Translations under genes and position numbers: made by a program
In this document: piece after piece, positions 33,327 through 42,220 of the stretch
Numbering within the stretch: position 1 is the stretch's first letter
Layout: every line of letters begins with the position of its first letter
Notes under the pieces: generated by a model
Database searches by the model: none
Told to the model about the DNA's origin: nothing
Seen by the model: the letters and a program-made list of their open reading frames with translations, nothing else
NCBI GenBank assembly: GCA_010206225.2
Contig: VIQU02000004.1
Coordinates: 62,001 to 126,000, forward strand
Reading direction: 5' to 3'
DNA from: Lachnospiraceae bacterium MD308
Lineage (GTDB): Bacteria > Bacillota > Clostridia > Lachnospirales > Lachnospiraceae
DNA length: 64,000 bases

Positions 33327-33605
33327 TTATCCTTTTTTCATATATGAGGTCACCATTTTGATCATGTTTTCTATCTGTTCCTGTTCCTCTTTCGGTTTGC
33401 CGTCTTTTACAATGCTGATGATCAGGGATACCTCATCTGGTGTGAACTGGATCCCTTTTTTGTTGGCGTTGGTGATAAGCGCCATCATCACGGGGGCCAG
33501 TGATTTTCCTGATTTTCCTTCTGTCTGTTTTGCCGCCGCTTTGATCAGTTCAAGCTTCAGCGGATCTATATTTTCCATTGCCGGGTGGTGTAACCATTCA
33601 TTCAT
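33327..33605 (-). CDS. Conserved hypothetical small protein
   Basis: 92 residues, alpha-helical, no membrane segment, family not recognised. It contains KLELIKAAAKQTEG and a charged C-terminal helix ending YMKKG. Its start overlaps the end of the next gene upstream (33598-34083) by 8 bp, so the two are translationally coupled and probably act together. Confidence 0.7.
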   Translation of the reverse strand: MNEWLHHPAMENIDPLKLELIKAAAKQTEGKSGKSLAPVMMALITNANKKGIQFTPDEVSLIISIVKDGKPKEEQEQIENMIKMVTSYMKKG

Positions 33606-34083
33606 AGTCGTCTTCTCCTTTCTGGGTGTTAGAATCTGCGTGATTTACGACGTTGTTAAAAATATCATTGTACCGGTCAAACATGCTCTGCTGTTCTGGA
33701 TCCATCATTCCCTTCACAAAGTCAAAGGGCGAGGGTTCCTGACCGGGAGTATCAGAAGAGTCTTTCATGTCCGCCTGCATCTGTTTCATCATTTCCATCA
33801 TATTCATCATGCCCTCCATTTGTTCCATCATTTCCTGTTCTTTTGGGCTCATGTAGGGCTTTAAGTCGTTCAGTATGACGTCGGAGGATATGTTTTTTCT
33901 GCCGTTGCCGAAGCCGTAGAAAGTTTCCATTGTTCTTTGCAGCTCAAAAAATTTTACAAGAACGGCCAGGGTGCGCTGCGCGGAGGCGGGCATATATGGA
34001 AGAAGGAGCTTTAGTGTATACAGAGTCGGAGGAGTAACAAGCTCATCGAGCGGAGTCATGGGTTTCGGCGGGAATTTTTCCAT
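33598..34083 (-). CDS. Conserved hypothetical protein, Met-rich
   Basis: 161 residues, family not recognised. The N-terminal half is helical (TPPTLYTLKLLLPYMPASAQ). The middle has a methionine-rich helix (residues 84-107, MMEQMEGMMNMMEMMKQMQ), and the tail is acidic. It lacks membrane segments and a signal peptide. First of a two-gene unit with the 92-residue protein; the gene order suggests a shared role, possibly in sporulation given the neighbouring Cys-rich peptide, but that is only context. Confidence 0.7.
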   Translation of the reverse strand: MEKFPPKPMTPLDELVTPPTLYTLKLLLPYMPASAQRTLAVLVKFFELQRTMETFYGFGNGRKNISSDVILNDLKPYMSPKEQEMMEQMEGMMNMMEMMKQMQADMKDSSDTPGQEPSPFDFVKGMMDPEQQSMFDRYNDIFNNVVNHADSNTQKGEDDYE

Positions 34084-34201
34084 AGCGCCTCCTGTTTCGT
34101 AACGTTGTAAATATATATGATACTGCAGGGGGAAATATGCGTCCGTCGGATGATAGAATCCTTATGTGAAAGGTCTGTTTCGAACATATATGTCAGACTG
34201 T

Positions 34202-34238
34202 AAAAAAGGGGCGCCCGGTGTATCTTCCGGGAGCCCCC
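34202..34238 (-). terminator. Terminator of the Cys-rich peptide gene
   Basis: Read on the minus strand, a GC-rich stem (34238-34227 / 34218-34208, one bulge) is followed by six T. Confidence 0.85.
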
Positions 34239-34277
34239 ATTTTTATCTTAACATGTATTCAAATCTGAAATCTGAGA

Positions 34278-34517
34278 TTAGCATCCGCATCCGTTGCCGC
34301 ATCCGCCGCAGCAGAAGAGCAGAAGGATGATCCACAGACAACTGTCGTTGCCGCCGCATCCGCCGCCGAACATGCTGCCGCCATTGCCGCATCCGCCGCA
34401 GCAGAAGAGCAGAAGGATGATCCACAGACAGCTATTGTTGCCAAAGCCACATCCGCATCCGCCATTATTGTATCTTGCAGTTTCTTCGCATCCGCATCCA
34501 CAATTTAAATCACTCAT
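34278..34517 (-). CDS. Small Gly/Cys-rich peptide with an internal duplication
   Basis: 79 residues. It begins MSDLNCGCGCEE and holds two copies of a module built on CLWIILLLFCCGGCGNG (about residues 30-46 and 61-77). Each has a short hydrophobic core flanked by Cys and Gly. Similar small proteins occur in spore-forming Clostridia and are sometimes annotated as chorion-like or coat-associated; no function is proven. GGAGG lies 11 bases before ATG, and a terminator follows, so it is expressed alone. This frame is chosen over two overlapping ones because of the ribosome site and the family-like composition. Confidence 0.75.
   Translation of the reverse strand: MSDLNCGCGCEETARYNNGGCGCGFGNNSCLWIILLLFCCGGCGNGGSMFGGGCGGNDSCLWIILLLFCCGGCGNGCGC
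34296..34431. repeat. Two copies of a 45-bp repeat inside the Cys-rich gene
   Basis: The sequence from CCGCATCCGCCGCAGCAGAA to CACAGACA occurs near 34296-34340 and again near 34387-34431. It encodes the duplicated CLWIILLLFCCGGCGNG module. The near-identical DNA points to recent duplication or gene conversion. Confidence 0.75.
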
Positions 34518-34591
34518 ACTAAAAATCCTCCATAAAGGTTATTTACAGTACATAATATGCGTAGAGCGAAGATGTGTGAAAGGAAACGGAT

Positions 34592-35227
34592 CTAATATTT
34601 CAAAAGTTTTTTGACGGAGCGCTGATAATGGAGCGTCTTGTTCTGCATGCGGAGCTTTTCAAGCCTTCCGAACTCTTTTTTTTGATACTCGTCATACATG
34701 GTGACGAGATATGCGGCTGTATAGTTACGGTTTTTAAACCATGTGAACAGCAGCCAATTCATGATATCCGGATGCCAGTAGCGTTCCGGTATCTGTGATT
34801 CTCTCAGCACAAGGATGTGTTTGATGGCCTGCATGGCAAGCTGGCCCAGCCTCGCTGCCTGATTTTTGATCCGGTAGAGTTCGTCGCTCTCTGTGATGAT
34901 ATCGTACAGGTCATTGGATGCTTTCCAGTATGTAACGAATGTAGGTTCTTCCATCTCCGGCCCGTCGGCATCGGCATGGAGGTCAAAGGTCTGCATGACA
35001 GCTTTTCTTCCGGCAGTCTGGCGGTCATAATCCGCCCGTTTAACCGGATCTGACAAGACGTTGTAGGCTTCTAAGATTGCCTGCATCTGTTCCGTAGTAT
35101 CAATGCCGTCCTTCAGATTGGCATCGGGATGGTATTTTTTTGCAAGTGCATTTTTCGCTGCTGTAATGTCCTCCAAAGAAGCTTTAGAGGAAACCCCTAA
35201 TATCTCATAATAATTCTGGTTCTCCAT
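34592..35227 (-). CDS. J-domain (DnaJ-like) protein
   Basis: 211 residues. Residues 5-68 form a J domain: YYEILGVSSKASLEDITAAK, the HPD motif at KKYHPDANL and the closing helix with DPVKRADYD. It lacks the Gly/Phe region, the zinc-finger and the C-terminal substrate domains of DnaJ. The remaining 140 residues are a helical domain I do not recognise. It probably recruits DnaK to a particular client. It is divergent from the ylxM-ffh operon. Confidence 0.88.
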   Translation of the reverse strand: MENQNYYEILGVSSKASLEDITAAKNALAKKYHPDANLKDGIDTTEQMQAILEAYNVLSDPVKRADYDRQTAGRKAVMQTFDLHADADGPEMEEPTFVTYWKASNDLYDIITESDELYRIKNQAARLGQLAMQAIKHILVLRESQIPERYWHPDIMNWLLFTWFKNRNYTAAYLVTMYDEYQKKEFGRLEKLRMQNKTLHYQRSVKKLLKY

Positions 35228-35333
35228 ACTATCCTCCCCTTATTGTATATGGAAATCGAACAAGTTTATCTTACGATATATTGAATAAGAAATCAATCCT
35301 TTTTCCGATTTTTGAGATGTAAAGAAAAAATAC

Positions 35334-35362
35334 TTGACACCCATGATGTTTTGGTATAAGAT
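35334..35362 (+). promoter_or_regulatory. Promoter of the ylxM-ffh operon
   Basis: TTGACA (35334-35339), then TAAGAT (35357-35362) at 17 bases, or TATAAG at 15 bases. The -35 box lies inside an open extension of ylxM, showing that translation starts later. Confidence 0.65.
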
Positions 35363-35378
35363 ATCACAGGTGAGTGAC

Positions 35379-35723
35379 ATGAATGAAATTTTAGAACAGG
35401 CATTACTTTATGATTTTTACGGTGAACTTCTGAATGATCATCAGAAAGAGATCTATGAGCAATTTGTTCTTTGCGATCTGTCGCTGGGGGAGATTGCCGG
35501 GGAAGCGGGCATCAGCCGGCAGGGGGTGCACGATCTTGTGAAGCGGTGCAGCCAGACACTGAAGGGATATGAAGAGAAACTTCACCTTGTGGCAAGATTT
35601 ATGTCTGTAAAAGATAAAGTGAATGAAATGAATAGACTGTTGGACGGGTATGAGTCGAAGAGTATGACTGAGCTTGCGGAGAGTATCCGCAAAATATCCG
35701 ATGAGATCATAGAGGAGTTGTAG
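35379..35723 (+). CDS. ylxM: YlxM family DNA-binding protein of the SRP operon
   Basis: 114 residues with a sigma-70 region 4-like helix-turn-helix (LSLGEIAGEAGISRQGVHDL, about residues 31-50). YlxM proteins lie directly before ffh in Firmicutes and are thought to influence SRP expression or assembly. ATG 35379 is chosen because AGGTGAG lies just upstream and the promoter overlaps any earlier start. It is followed by ffh after one base. Confidence 0.92.
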   Translation: MNEILEQALLYDFYGELLNDHQKEIYEQFVLCDLSLGEIAGEAGISRQGVHDLVKRCSQTLKGYEEKLHLVARFMSVKDKVNEMNRLLDGYESKSMTELAESIRKISDEIIEEL

Positions 35724-35724
35724 T

Positions 35725-37089
35725 ATGGCATTTGACAGCTTGACCGAAAAACTTCAGAATGTATTTAAGAATTTAAGAAGCAAGGGACGTCTTACAGAGA
35801 CAGATGTAAAGGAAGCGTTAAAGGAGATTAAAAGAGCGCTTTTAGCGGCGGACGTTAACTTTAAGGTCGTAAAGGATTTTATTAAAACGGTTCAGGAGCG
35901 GGCCATCGGGCAGGATGTGATGAACGGTCTGAATCCCGGGCAGATGGTAATAAAGATCGTGAATGAGGAACTGGTAGCGCTTATGGGTTCCGAGACTACG
36001 GAGATTAAGCTTCAGCCGGGAAGCGCTGTGACAGTCATTTTGATGGCGGGACTTCAGGGCGCGGGCAAGACAACCACAACTGCGAAACTTGCGGGAAAGT
36101 ACAGGCAAAAAGGGAAGAAGCCTTTGCTTGTGGCTTGTGACGTGTATCGTCCGGCTGCGATTAAGCAGCTGCAGGTGAATGGTGAGAAGCAGGGCGTAGA
36201 AGTATTTTCCATGGGAGAGAACCACAGGCCGGCTGATATCGCAAAAGCGTCTTTGGAGCATGCCCGGAAGAACGGCCATAATATCGTGATTCTGGATACT
36301 GCCGGACGGCTTCATATTGATGAAGACATGATGGCAGAACTTCAGGAGATCAAGGAGACGGTGGATGTCCACCAGACGATTCTTGTCATCGATGCCATGA
36401 CCGGACAGGACGCTGTCAATGTAGCGAAAGAATTCAATGAGAAGGCAGGGATTGACGGCGTGATCGTCACGAAGCTTGACGGCGATACCAGAGGCGGCGC
36501 TGCGCTGTCTGTAAAGGCGGTGACCGGGAAACCGATTCTCTATACAGGTATGGGAGAGAAACTTTCTGATCTGGAGCAGTTCTATCCCGAGCGAATGGCA
36601 TCCCGTATTCTCGGTATGGGTGACGTACTTACTCTGATTGAGAAGGCGGAAGCAGAGATTGATGAGGAACAGGCCAAAAAGATGGCCGGGAAGTTAAAAA
36701 AAGCTCAGTTTGACTTTGAAGATTACTTAGAGAGTATTGCCCAGATGAAAAAAATGGGCGGGCTTACCAGTATCCTCGGCATGCTGCCCGGTATGGGCGC
36801 TATGGGAGGAATGCCCGGTATGGGTAAGATGAAGGCGCCGAATGAAGATGAGACGGCGCAGGCAGAGAAGAAGATGGCGCAGATGGAAGCGATCATCTAT
36901 TCTATGACAGTGGAGGAGCGCCGGAACCCGGATCTTTTAAATCCGTCGAGAAAGCACCGGATCGCTAGAGGCGCGGGTGTGGATATCAGTGAAGTGAACC
37001 GTATGGTGAAGCAGTTTGGCGAGATGAAAAAGATGATGAAGATGGTAGGGAAGGGCGGCAGGAAAGGGAAGTTTCGGATGCCTTTTTAA
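35725..37089 (+). CDS. ffh: Signal recognition particle GTPase Ffh (SRP54)
   Basis: 454 residues. N domain (1-90), G domain with G1 GLQGAGKTTTTAKLA (about 107), DTAGR (about 191) and TKLDGDTRGG (about 250), then a methionine-rich M domain (about 300-454) that binds signal sequences and SRP RNA. It targets ribosomes with membrane and secretory nascent chains to FtsY. One base separates it from ylxM. It is the second gene of the translation/secretion block. Confidence 0.98.
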   Translation: MAFDSLTEKLQNVFKNLRSKGRLTETDVKEALKEIKRALLAADVNFKVVKDFIKTVQERAIGQDVMNGLNPGQMVIKIVNEELVALMGSETTEIKLQPGSAVTVILMAGLQGAGKTTTTAKLAGKYRQKGKKPLLVACDVYRPAAIKQLQVNGEKQGVEVFSMGENHRPADIAKASLEHARKNGHNIVILDTAGRLHIDEDMMAELQEIKETVDVHQTILVIDAMTGQDAVNVAKEFNEKAGIDGVIVTKLDGDTRGGAALSVKAVTGKPILYTGMGEKLSDLEQFYPERMASRILGMGDVLTLIEKAEAEIDEEQAKKMAGKLKKAQFDFEDYLESIAQMKKMGGLTSILGMLPGMGAMGGMPGMGKMKAPNEDETAQAEKKMAQMEAIIYSMTVEERRNPDLLNPSRKHRIARGAGVDISEVNRMVKQFGEMKKMMKMVGKGGRKGKFRMPF

Positions 37090-37200
37090 TGAAGGATGAG
37101 ATCCGCAGACAGGTTTTGCAGTGTTTTTAGTGGTTATACCGCATAATATAAAAGATGCGTTATATACAATATATTTTGAAAAATTCATGGAGGTGAAAGA

Positions 37201-37446
37201 ATGGCAGTAAAAATCAGATTAAGAAGAATGGGACAGAAAAAGGCTCCTTTCTATAGAATCATCGTGGCAGATTCCAGATCACCAAGAGACGGTAAATTCA
37301 TCGATGAGATTGGAACCTATGATCCGAACTGTGAGCCGAGCGCAATATCTGTAAATGAAGAAGCAGCTAAGAAGTGGCTCAGCACAGGCGCGCAGCCGAC
37401 AGAGACTGTAAGCAAGATCTTTAAAGCGGCCGGCATCGAAAAATAG
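37201..37446 (+). CDS. rpsP: 30S ribosomal protein S16
   Basis: 81 residues, full length, beginning [20 protein letters not shown], the standard S16 start. GGAGGTG precedes ATG. The 111-base gap after ffh is AT-rich and may hold a promoter, but none is clear. It leads the conserved rpsP-khpA-rimM-trmD order. Confidence 0.98.
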   Translation: MAVKIRLRRMGQKKAPFYRIIVADSRSPRDGKFIDEIGTYDPNCEPSAISVNEEAAKKWLSTGAQPTETVSKIFKAAGIEK

Positions 37447-37475
37447 ATCATATTATGCCCAGGAGGTATATAATT

Positions 37476-37706
37476 ATGAAAGAATTAGTAGAAGTGATTA
37501 CAAAGGCTTTGGTTGATTCTCCTGAGGAAGTGGTCGTGACAGAACGAGAGGATAAGAAGACTACCGTCATTGAAGTTCGGGTGGCTGAAAATGATATGGG
37601 AAAAGTTATCGGAAAGCAGGGACGCATTGCGAAAGCAATCCGTTCGGTTGTGAAAGCGGCTGCTGCCAAGGAAGATAAAAAAGTGGTTGTAGACATTATG
37701 GATTAA
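37476..37706 (+). CDS. khpA: KH-domain RNA-binding protein KhpA
   Basis: 76 residues, a single KH domain with the GKVIGKQGRIAKAIR loop (about residue 46). KhpA works with KhpB/EloR in RNA binding and cell-elongation control in streptococci. ATG 37476 follows GGAGG at good spacing; an in-frame upstream start at 37455 would contain that site. The position between rpsP and rimM is typical. Confidence 0.95.
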   Translation: MKELVEVITKALVDSPEEVVVTEREDKKTTVIEVRVAENDMGKVIGKQGRIAKAIRSVVKAAAAKEDKKVVVDIMD

Positions 37707-37723
37707 TAGGAAGATTGTAATTG

Positions 37724-37753
37724 GAGACAGGTCAAAAGGGAATGGCCTGTCTC
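37724..37753 (+). other. Hairpin without T-run between khpA and rimM
   Basis: GAGACAGG (37724-37731) pairs with CCTGTCTC (37746-37753). No T-run follows, so it is more likely a processing or stability structure than a terminator. Confidence 0.5.
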
Positions 37754-37813
37754 TTGCACATCATGGCAGAAGAGATATAAATCATACAGTTGATATAAGG
37801 AGTATCGGTATAT

Positions 37814-38320
37814 ATGGAAGATATGCTTCAGGTGGGAGTGATCACCGCTACCCATGGCATACGGGGAGAGGTGAAGGTGTTTCCTACGACAGATGATCCG
37901 GCCAGGTTTAAAGAGGCGCAGAGGTTAGTTCTTGATACGGGAAAAGAAAGACTTCCCCTCAAGGTTTCGAATGTCAGATTTTTTAAACAGTTTGTCATTC
38001 TGAAATTTGAAGGGATTGATCATATTAATGAGATTGAAAAATATAAAAAATGTTCGCTGCTTGTAAGCCGTGAGGATGCAGTGCCTCTCGGGGAGGACGA
38101 ATATTTTGTTGCTGATATGATAGGACTTTCGGTTGTGACGGAGGATGAGGAGCCGTTCGGCATTTTGAAAGACGTTATAGAGACGGGAGCCAATGACGTC
38201 TATGCAATCGCCAGTGAGAAGTATGGCGAGGTGCTCATACCGGCGATCAAAGAATGTATCCTTGAAGTGGATATGGAAGCAGGCAGGATGAAGATACACC
38301 TGATGGACGGGCTGGTATAA
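37814..38320 (+). CDS. rimM: Ribosome maturation factor RimM
   Basis: 168 residues. The N-terminal RimM domain starts VGVITATHGIRGEVKVFPTT; the PRC-barrel follows (EDEYFVADMIGLSVVTEDEE, GANDVYAI, LIPAIKECILEVD). It helps assemble the 30S head with S19. AAGGAG precedes ATG. It lies in the usual place before trmD. Confidence 0.97.
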   Translation: MEDMLQVGVITATHGIRGEVKVFPTTDDPARFKEAQRLVLDTGKERLPLKVSNVRFFKQFVILKFEGIDHINEIEKYKKCSLLVSREDAVPLGEDEYFVADMIGLSVVTEDEEPFGILKDVIETGANDVYAIASEKYGEVLIPAIKECILEVDMEAGRMKIHLMDGLV

Positions 38321-38348
38321 CATTCAGGTATAAGAGAGGGCGCGGCGC

Positions 38349-39137
38349 ATGGATTTTTATATAATGACATTGTTTCCGGATATGGTAATGGAGGGGTTAA
38401 ATACCAGTATTACAGGCAGAGCTGTAAGTAAAGGGCTTTTATCTGTTGAAGCGGTTAATATACGGGATTATGCATTCAATAAGCATAACAGCGTGGATGA
38501 TTATCCTTATGGCGGCGGAGCCGGTATGCTGATGCAGGCAGAGCCGGTGTACCAGTGTTATAAGTCTTTAAAGGAGCGGATCCGGTTAAAGAGGCTAAAA
38601 AAGGAGCAGGATGGCGCCGGAAAGTCTGATAATCAAAAAAAAACAAGGGTAGTTTATCTCTCGCCGCAGGGACAGACGTTTCACCAGTCTATGGCAGAGG
38701 AGTTTGCCAAGGAAGAGGAACTGATCCTGCTCTGCGGGCATTATGAAGGCATTGACGAGCGTGTGCTGGAAGAGATTGTGACGGATTATGTGTCTATCGG
38801 TGATTATGTGCTGACGGGCGGTGAACTTCCGGCAATGGTCATGGTGGATGCAATCGCCAGACTGGTGCCGGGAGTGCTCCATAATGATGTGTCGGCGGAG
38901 TTTGAAAGCTTTCAGGATAACCTTTTAGAGTATCCGCAATATTCAAGGCCGGAGGTGTGGCACGAAAAAAGAGTGCCGGAGGTGCTTCTTTCCGGGCATC
39001 ATGCTAATATAGAGAAATGGCGGCGGGAGCAGTCCGTCATCAGGACAGCCAAGAAGCGCCCCGATCTTTTAGAAAAAGCATTGCTTACGGAGGCGGAAAT
39101 TTTGCTGGCGGAGAGTGTCAAAGAAGAAAATATATAA
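38349..39137 (+). CDS. trmD: tRNA (guanine-37-N1)-methyltransferase TrmD
   Basis: 262 residues. The SPOUT knot motifs are present: YLSPQGQTF, LCGHYEGIDERV and the SAM-binding SIGDYVLTGGELPAM. It methylates G37 next to the anticodon to prevent frameshifting. A basic insert (residues 78-98, rich in Lys) lies before the first motif. The usual next gene, rplS, is displaced 3 kb by a hybrid histidine kinase. Confidence 0.97.
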   Translation: MDFYIMTLFPDMVMEGLNTSITGRAVSKGLLSVEAVNIRDYAFNKHNSVDDYPYGGGAGMLMQAEPVYQCYKSLKERIRLKRLKKEQDGAGKSDNQKKTRVVYLSPQGQTFHQSMAEEFAKEEELILLCGHYEGIDERVLEEIVTDYVSIGDYVLTGGELPAMVMVDAIARLVPGVLHNDVSAEFESFQDNLLEYPQYSRPEVWHEKRVPEVLLSGHHANIEKWRREQSVIRTAKKRPDLLEKALLTEAEILLAESVKEENI

Positions 39138-39153
39138 GAATGAAGGTGAGAAG

Positions 39154-42081
39154 GTGGACCGTAAAGAGCATGAGAACATTTTAATTACAGTACCGATTAC
39201 CGGTTATATGCAGGCGATCAGCAGTACATACCATAAGATACTGCGTGTCGATCTTTCCAAAGACCGTTATGAGGTGGTGAAGATGAACCCAAAAGACCGG
39301 GCTTTTGGATACGGCACAGACAGCTTTTCGAGCTGGCTCGGTCAGTTTATTTACGACGGCGGTATTCATCCGGACGATATGAATACCTTTATATCCTTTA
39401 CCCGGCCAGAGCATATGAAGAAGGTGCTGGAGTCCGGAGAGAAAGCGCCGAGCTGCTGTTATCGGAGACGTTCGGGAGATGATTTCCGCTGGAACCTGAT
39501 GGAAGTGGTGCCGGATTCAGACAAAGATAGTCCTTATATATATGTATATGTGAAGGATATCCATGACATCTTTCGGGAGAGTCTGGAACTGGATGAAGCC
39601 AGTGCACGTGTGCAGGAGGTTATCCGTACGCTGGGAGAGCAGAACTTTGGAGTGTATGGTGTGGATCTTGATACTGGAGAGGCGAATCTTGTCCGGGAGA
39701 ACGGGCATACGCATACGGGATGGAAATCATGGACGCTCCAGTGGGATGAGATTGTAAATTCCCGTCTGATGAACCAGATTCATCCCGCGGACCGGGACAG
39801 CTTCTGTGAAAGATTTTCACTGGAAGGGCTGCGCCGGATGAAGGATACGGACGTGCAGAAAGCAGATATGCTATGCCAGTGGCGCGGGGAGGAGGATCAC
39901 GAATACCGCTACATGGCTGTGATCGCCTATTATGGACAGAAATACAGTGCAAAGAATTACACGATCCTTGCTCTGCAGAATGTGGATAAGCGTGTGCGCC
40001 AGGAACATGCGCTGACACTCCGGGATATGCAGCTTGCAGCGATCTTAAAATCCCGGTATAGTGTTATGACTACGGTTTATCTGGAAAATGGTCAATGTGA
40101 GCGCATCTGGATCAATGAGAACAGCCAGATGAGTAAAAACAGCCGGCTAAACAGCATTATTTCCGGGAATTATAACCAGTATTTCCATCAGGCGCTTGAG
40201 GGCACGGTCCATCCGGATGACGCGGAGACTTTCAGACGAGTTATGAGTCCGGAGCACTTATATCAGAAAGCCGCCGCTACAAGGGAATATTCTGAGGAAA
40301 TCTGCCAATACCGCATGACCGGAACTTCTCTTCGGTGGCTGGAGCAGCATGTGATCTATTCCAGACAGGGAAGCAGGATATCCGTGAATATTCTGGGACG
40401 GGACATCACACAGGAAAAGATTGACGAGCAGCTAAGACATAAGGAGGAGCAGGAGAGGGCTGATATCATCAGAACGTTAGGAGGTATGTTTTTTGCGACC
40501 TATTACGCCGATCTTGAGCAGAATACCTTCCAGAGCGTCACGCGGTTTCAGGAGGTGGAGGAGGCTCTGAAAGGTAAAGTGGATTATGCCACAGGGCTTC
40601 AGACTTATGCAGAAAAATTTATCCATCCGGATGACCGGGAAGAATATCTCAGAGTTCTGAGCATAAAAAATCTAAGAAAGACGCTTAGCAGAAAGAATCC
40701 GTACGTGACTTATGCCTACCGCAAGATGCCGGAGAATCCGTATGCGGGTCCTGAGGAATATGGATGGATACGCAGCACTGCCGTTATATCTCAGACGGAT
40801 GCCAGCGGAAAAGTACGTTCCATTGTTTATGCGGCGCAGGATGTAACGGAGAGCAAGCGCAGGGAGATGAGGGAGCAGCAGGCGCTTCAGGCGGCCTGTG
40901 AAGCGGCGGACTATGCCAATGCATCCAAACAGGATTTTTTGTCCTGTATGAGCCACAATATACGTACGCCTATGAATGGAATCATGGGTATGATCAAGAT
41001 TGCGGCAGATAATGTGGACGATCAGGAGAAAGTGAAAAACTGTCTGGACAAAGCTTCCTTGTCAAGCCTTCAGCTTCTTTCGACGCTGAATGAAGTGCTG
41101 GATATCAGCCAGATTAAGGCCGGAGGATTTCTTTTAGATATATCTGCGTTTAATCTGAACGAGCTTATGCAGGATATGGTTTCTTCCATCCTTCCAAGCA
41201 TTCGGGAAAAGAACCTGAATCTCAATGTGCGTCCAATGCAGGTGGAGCATGGGGACGTCTACGGAGACTGGCAGAGACTTGAACAGATGTTCCTGAATAT
41301 ATTGGGGAATTCTGTGAAATATACACCCTCCGGCGGTACACTGGAAATATCCGTTGTGGAACGGGAATCCAGAGAACGGGGATGCCGCTCCTATGATTTT
41401 GTTTACAGTGACAATGGAATCGGTATGGAGGAGGAATTTGTCAGCCATATCTTTGAACCTTTCAGCCGCGCGGAGGATCCGAAGGTCAGTCAGATCGACG
41501 GCATCGGTCTTGGAATGTCCATCGCCCAGAATATTGCGCGTATGATGGGCGGGGCCATCAGTGTAGAAAGTGTACCCGGACAGGGGACGAAGTTTACGGT
41601 GACGCTTATTCTGCGGCTTCAGAATCCGGCGGAGTCCTGTGAAGATTCGTCTGCTTTGGAGACGGATCATATATCGGACGGTGTTTTCAGAGGCTGCCGT
41701 ATACTTCTGGTGGAGGATAATGAGCTGAATCAGGAAATCGCTATGGAACTGATCGGGGAAATCGGAGCTATGGTGGAGTGTGCGTCAGACGGACGGAAAG
41801 GGCTGCAGCGCTTTGCCGAGATGCCGGAAGGGTATTATGATATGATTCTTATGGATATCCAGATGCCTGTGATGAACGGTTTTGAAGCTACCCGTGCGAT
41901 CCGCAAGCTCCCGCGTGCGGATGCCGCCGTGATACCGATCATCGCTTTGTCTGCCAATGTGACGCCTGACGACATTGCAATGAGCAGGGAATCCGGGATG
42001 AATGAACATATTGCAAAGCCGCTCGATATACCGAAGCTGATAGAGCGTATGAACTACTGGCTGAGCAGCAAAAAGCGCTGA
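39154..42081 (+). CDS. Large cytoplasmic hybrid histidine kinase with PAS-like domains and a receiver
   Basis: 975 residues, no signal peptide or membrane segment. Three or four PAS-like units with repeated HPDDxxTF-type motifs (HPDDMNTF, HPADRDSF, HPDDAETF, HPDDREEY) fill residues 1-570. A HisKA domain follows with His601 in MSHNIRTPMNG, then a HATPase with DNGIGM and DGIGLGMSIA. The C-terminal receiver has ILLVEDNELNQEIA and phospho-acceptor Asp901 in LMDIQMPVMNG. It probably senses an internal signal and phosphorylates an unlinked Hpt or regulator; no partner is adjacent. GTG 39154 follows GAAGGTGAGAAG; an in-frame GTG 39115 would overlap trmD by 23 bp and is possible. Confidence 0.88.
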   Translation: MDRKEHENILITVPITGYMQAISSTYHKILRVDLSKDRYEVVKMNPKDRAFGYGTDSFSSWLGQFIYDGGIHPDDMNTFISFTRPEHMKKVLESGEKAPSCCYRRRSGDDFRWNLMEVVPDSDKDSPYIYVYVKDIHDIFRESLELDEASARVQEVIRTLGEQNFGVYGVDLDTGEANLVRENGHTHTGWKSWTLQWDEIVNSRLMNQIHPADRDSFCERFSLEGLRRMKDTDVQKADMLCQWRGEEDHEYRYMAVIAYYGQKYSAKNYTILALQNVDKRVRQEHALTLRDMQLAAILKSRYSVMTTVYLENGQCERIWINENSQMSKNSRLNSIISGNYNQYFHQALEGTVHPDDAETFRRVMSPEHLYQKAAATREYSEEICQYRMTGTSLRWLEQHVIYSRQGSRISVNILGRDITQEKIDEQLRHKEEQERADIIRTLGGMFFATYYADLEQNTFQSVTRFQEVEEALKGKVDYATGLQTYAEKFIHPDDREEYLRVLSIKNLRKTLSRKNPYVTYAYRKMPENPYAGPEEYGWIRSTAVISQTDASGKVRSIVYAAQDVTESKRREMREQQALQAACEAADYANASKQDFLSCMSHNIRTPMNGIMGMIKIAADNVDDQEKVKNCLDKASLSSLQLLSTLNEVLDISQIKAGGFLLDISAFNLNELMQDMVSSILPSIREKNLNLNVRPMQVEHGDVYGDWQRLEQMFLNILGNSVKYTPSGGTLEISVVERESRERGCRSYDFVYSDNGIGMEEEFVSHIFEPFSRAEDPKVSQIDGIGLGMSIAQNIARMMGGAISVESVPGQGTKFTVTLILRLQNPAESCEDSSALETDHISDGVFRGCRILLVEDNELNQEIAMELIGEIGAMVECASDGRKGLQRFAEMPEGYYDMILMDIQMPVMNGFEATRAIRKLPRADAAVIPIIALSANVTPDDIAMSRESGMNEHIAKPLDIPKLIERMNYWLSSKKR

Positions 42082-42111
42082 TGTTTTTGCTGATATTTTT
42101 CGATAAAATCC

Positions 42112-42140
42112 TTGCTATTGCATCTTAAGTATGATAAACT
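42112..42140 (+). promoter_or_regulatory. Probable promoter of rplS
   Basis: TTGCTA (42112-42117), 17 bases, TAAACT (42135-42140). The remaining 80-base leader could carry an L19-type element, but I cannot define one. Confidence 0.45.
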
Positions 42141-42220
42141 ATAGCATGTTGTGAAGAAATGGATGGTCCTCTGGTATCGATTGTATTAAGAACATCTAAA
42201 AAATAAGGAGGTCACACGGA

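Noticed and set aside
34294-34614. Plus-strand Pro/His-rich frame over the Cys-rich peptide gene
   Set aside because: Complement of Gly/Cys codons; only the minus strand has a ribosome site and terminator in the right places.
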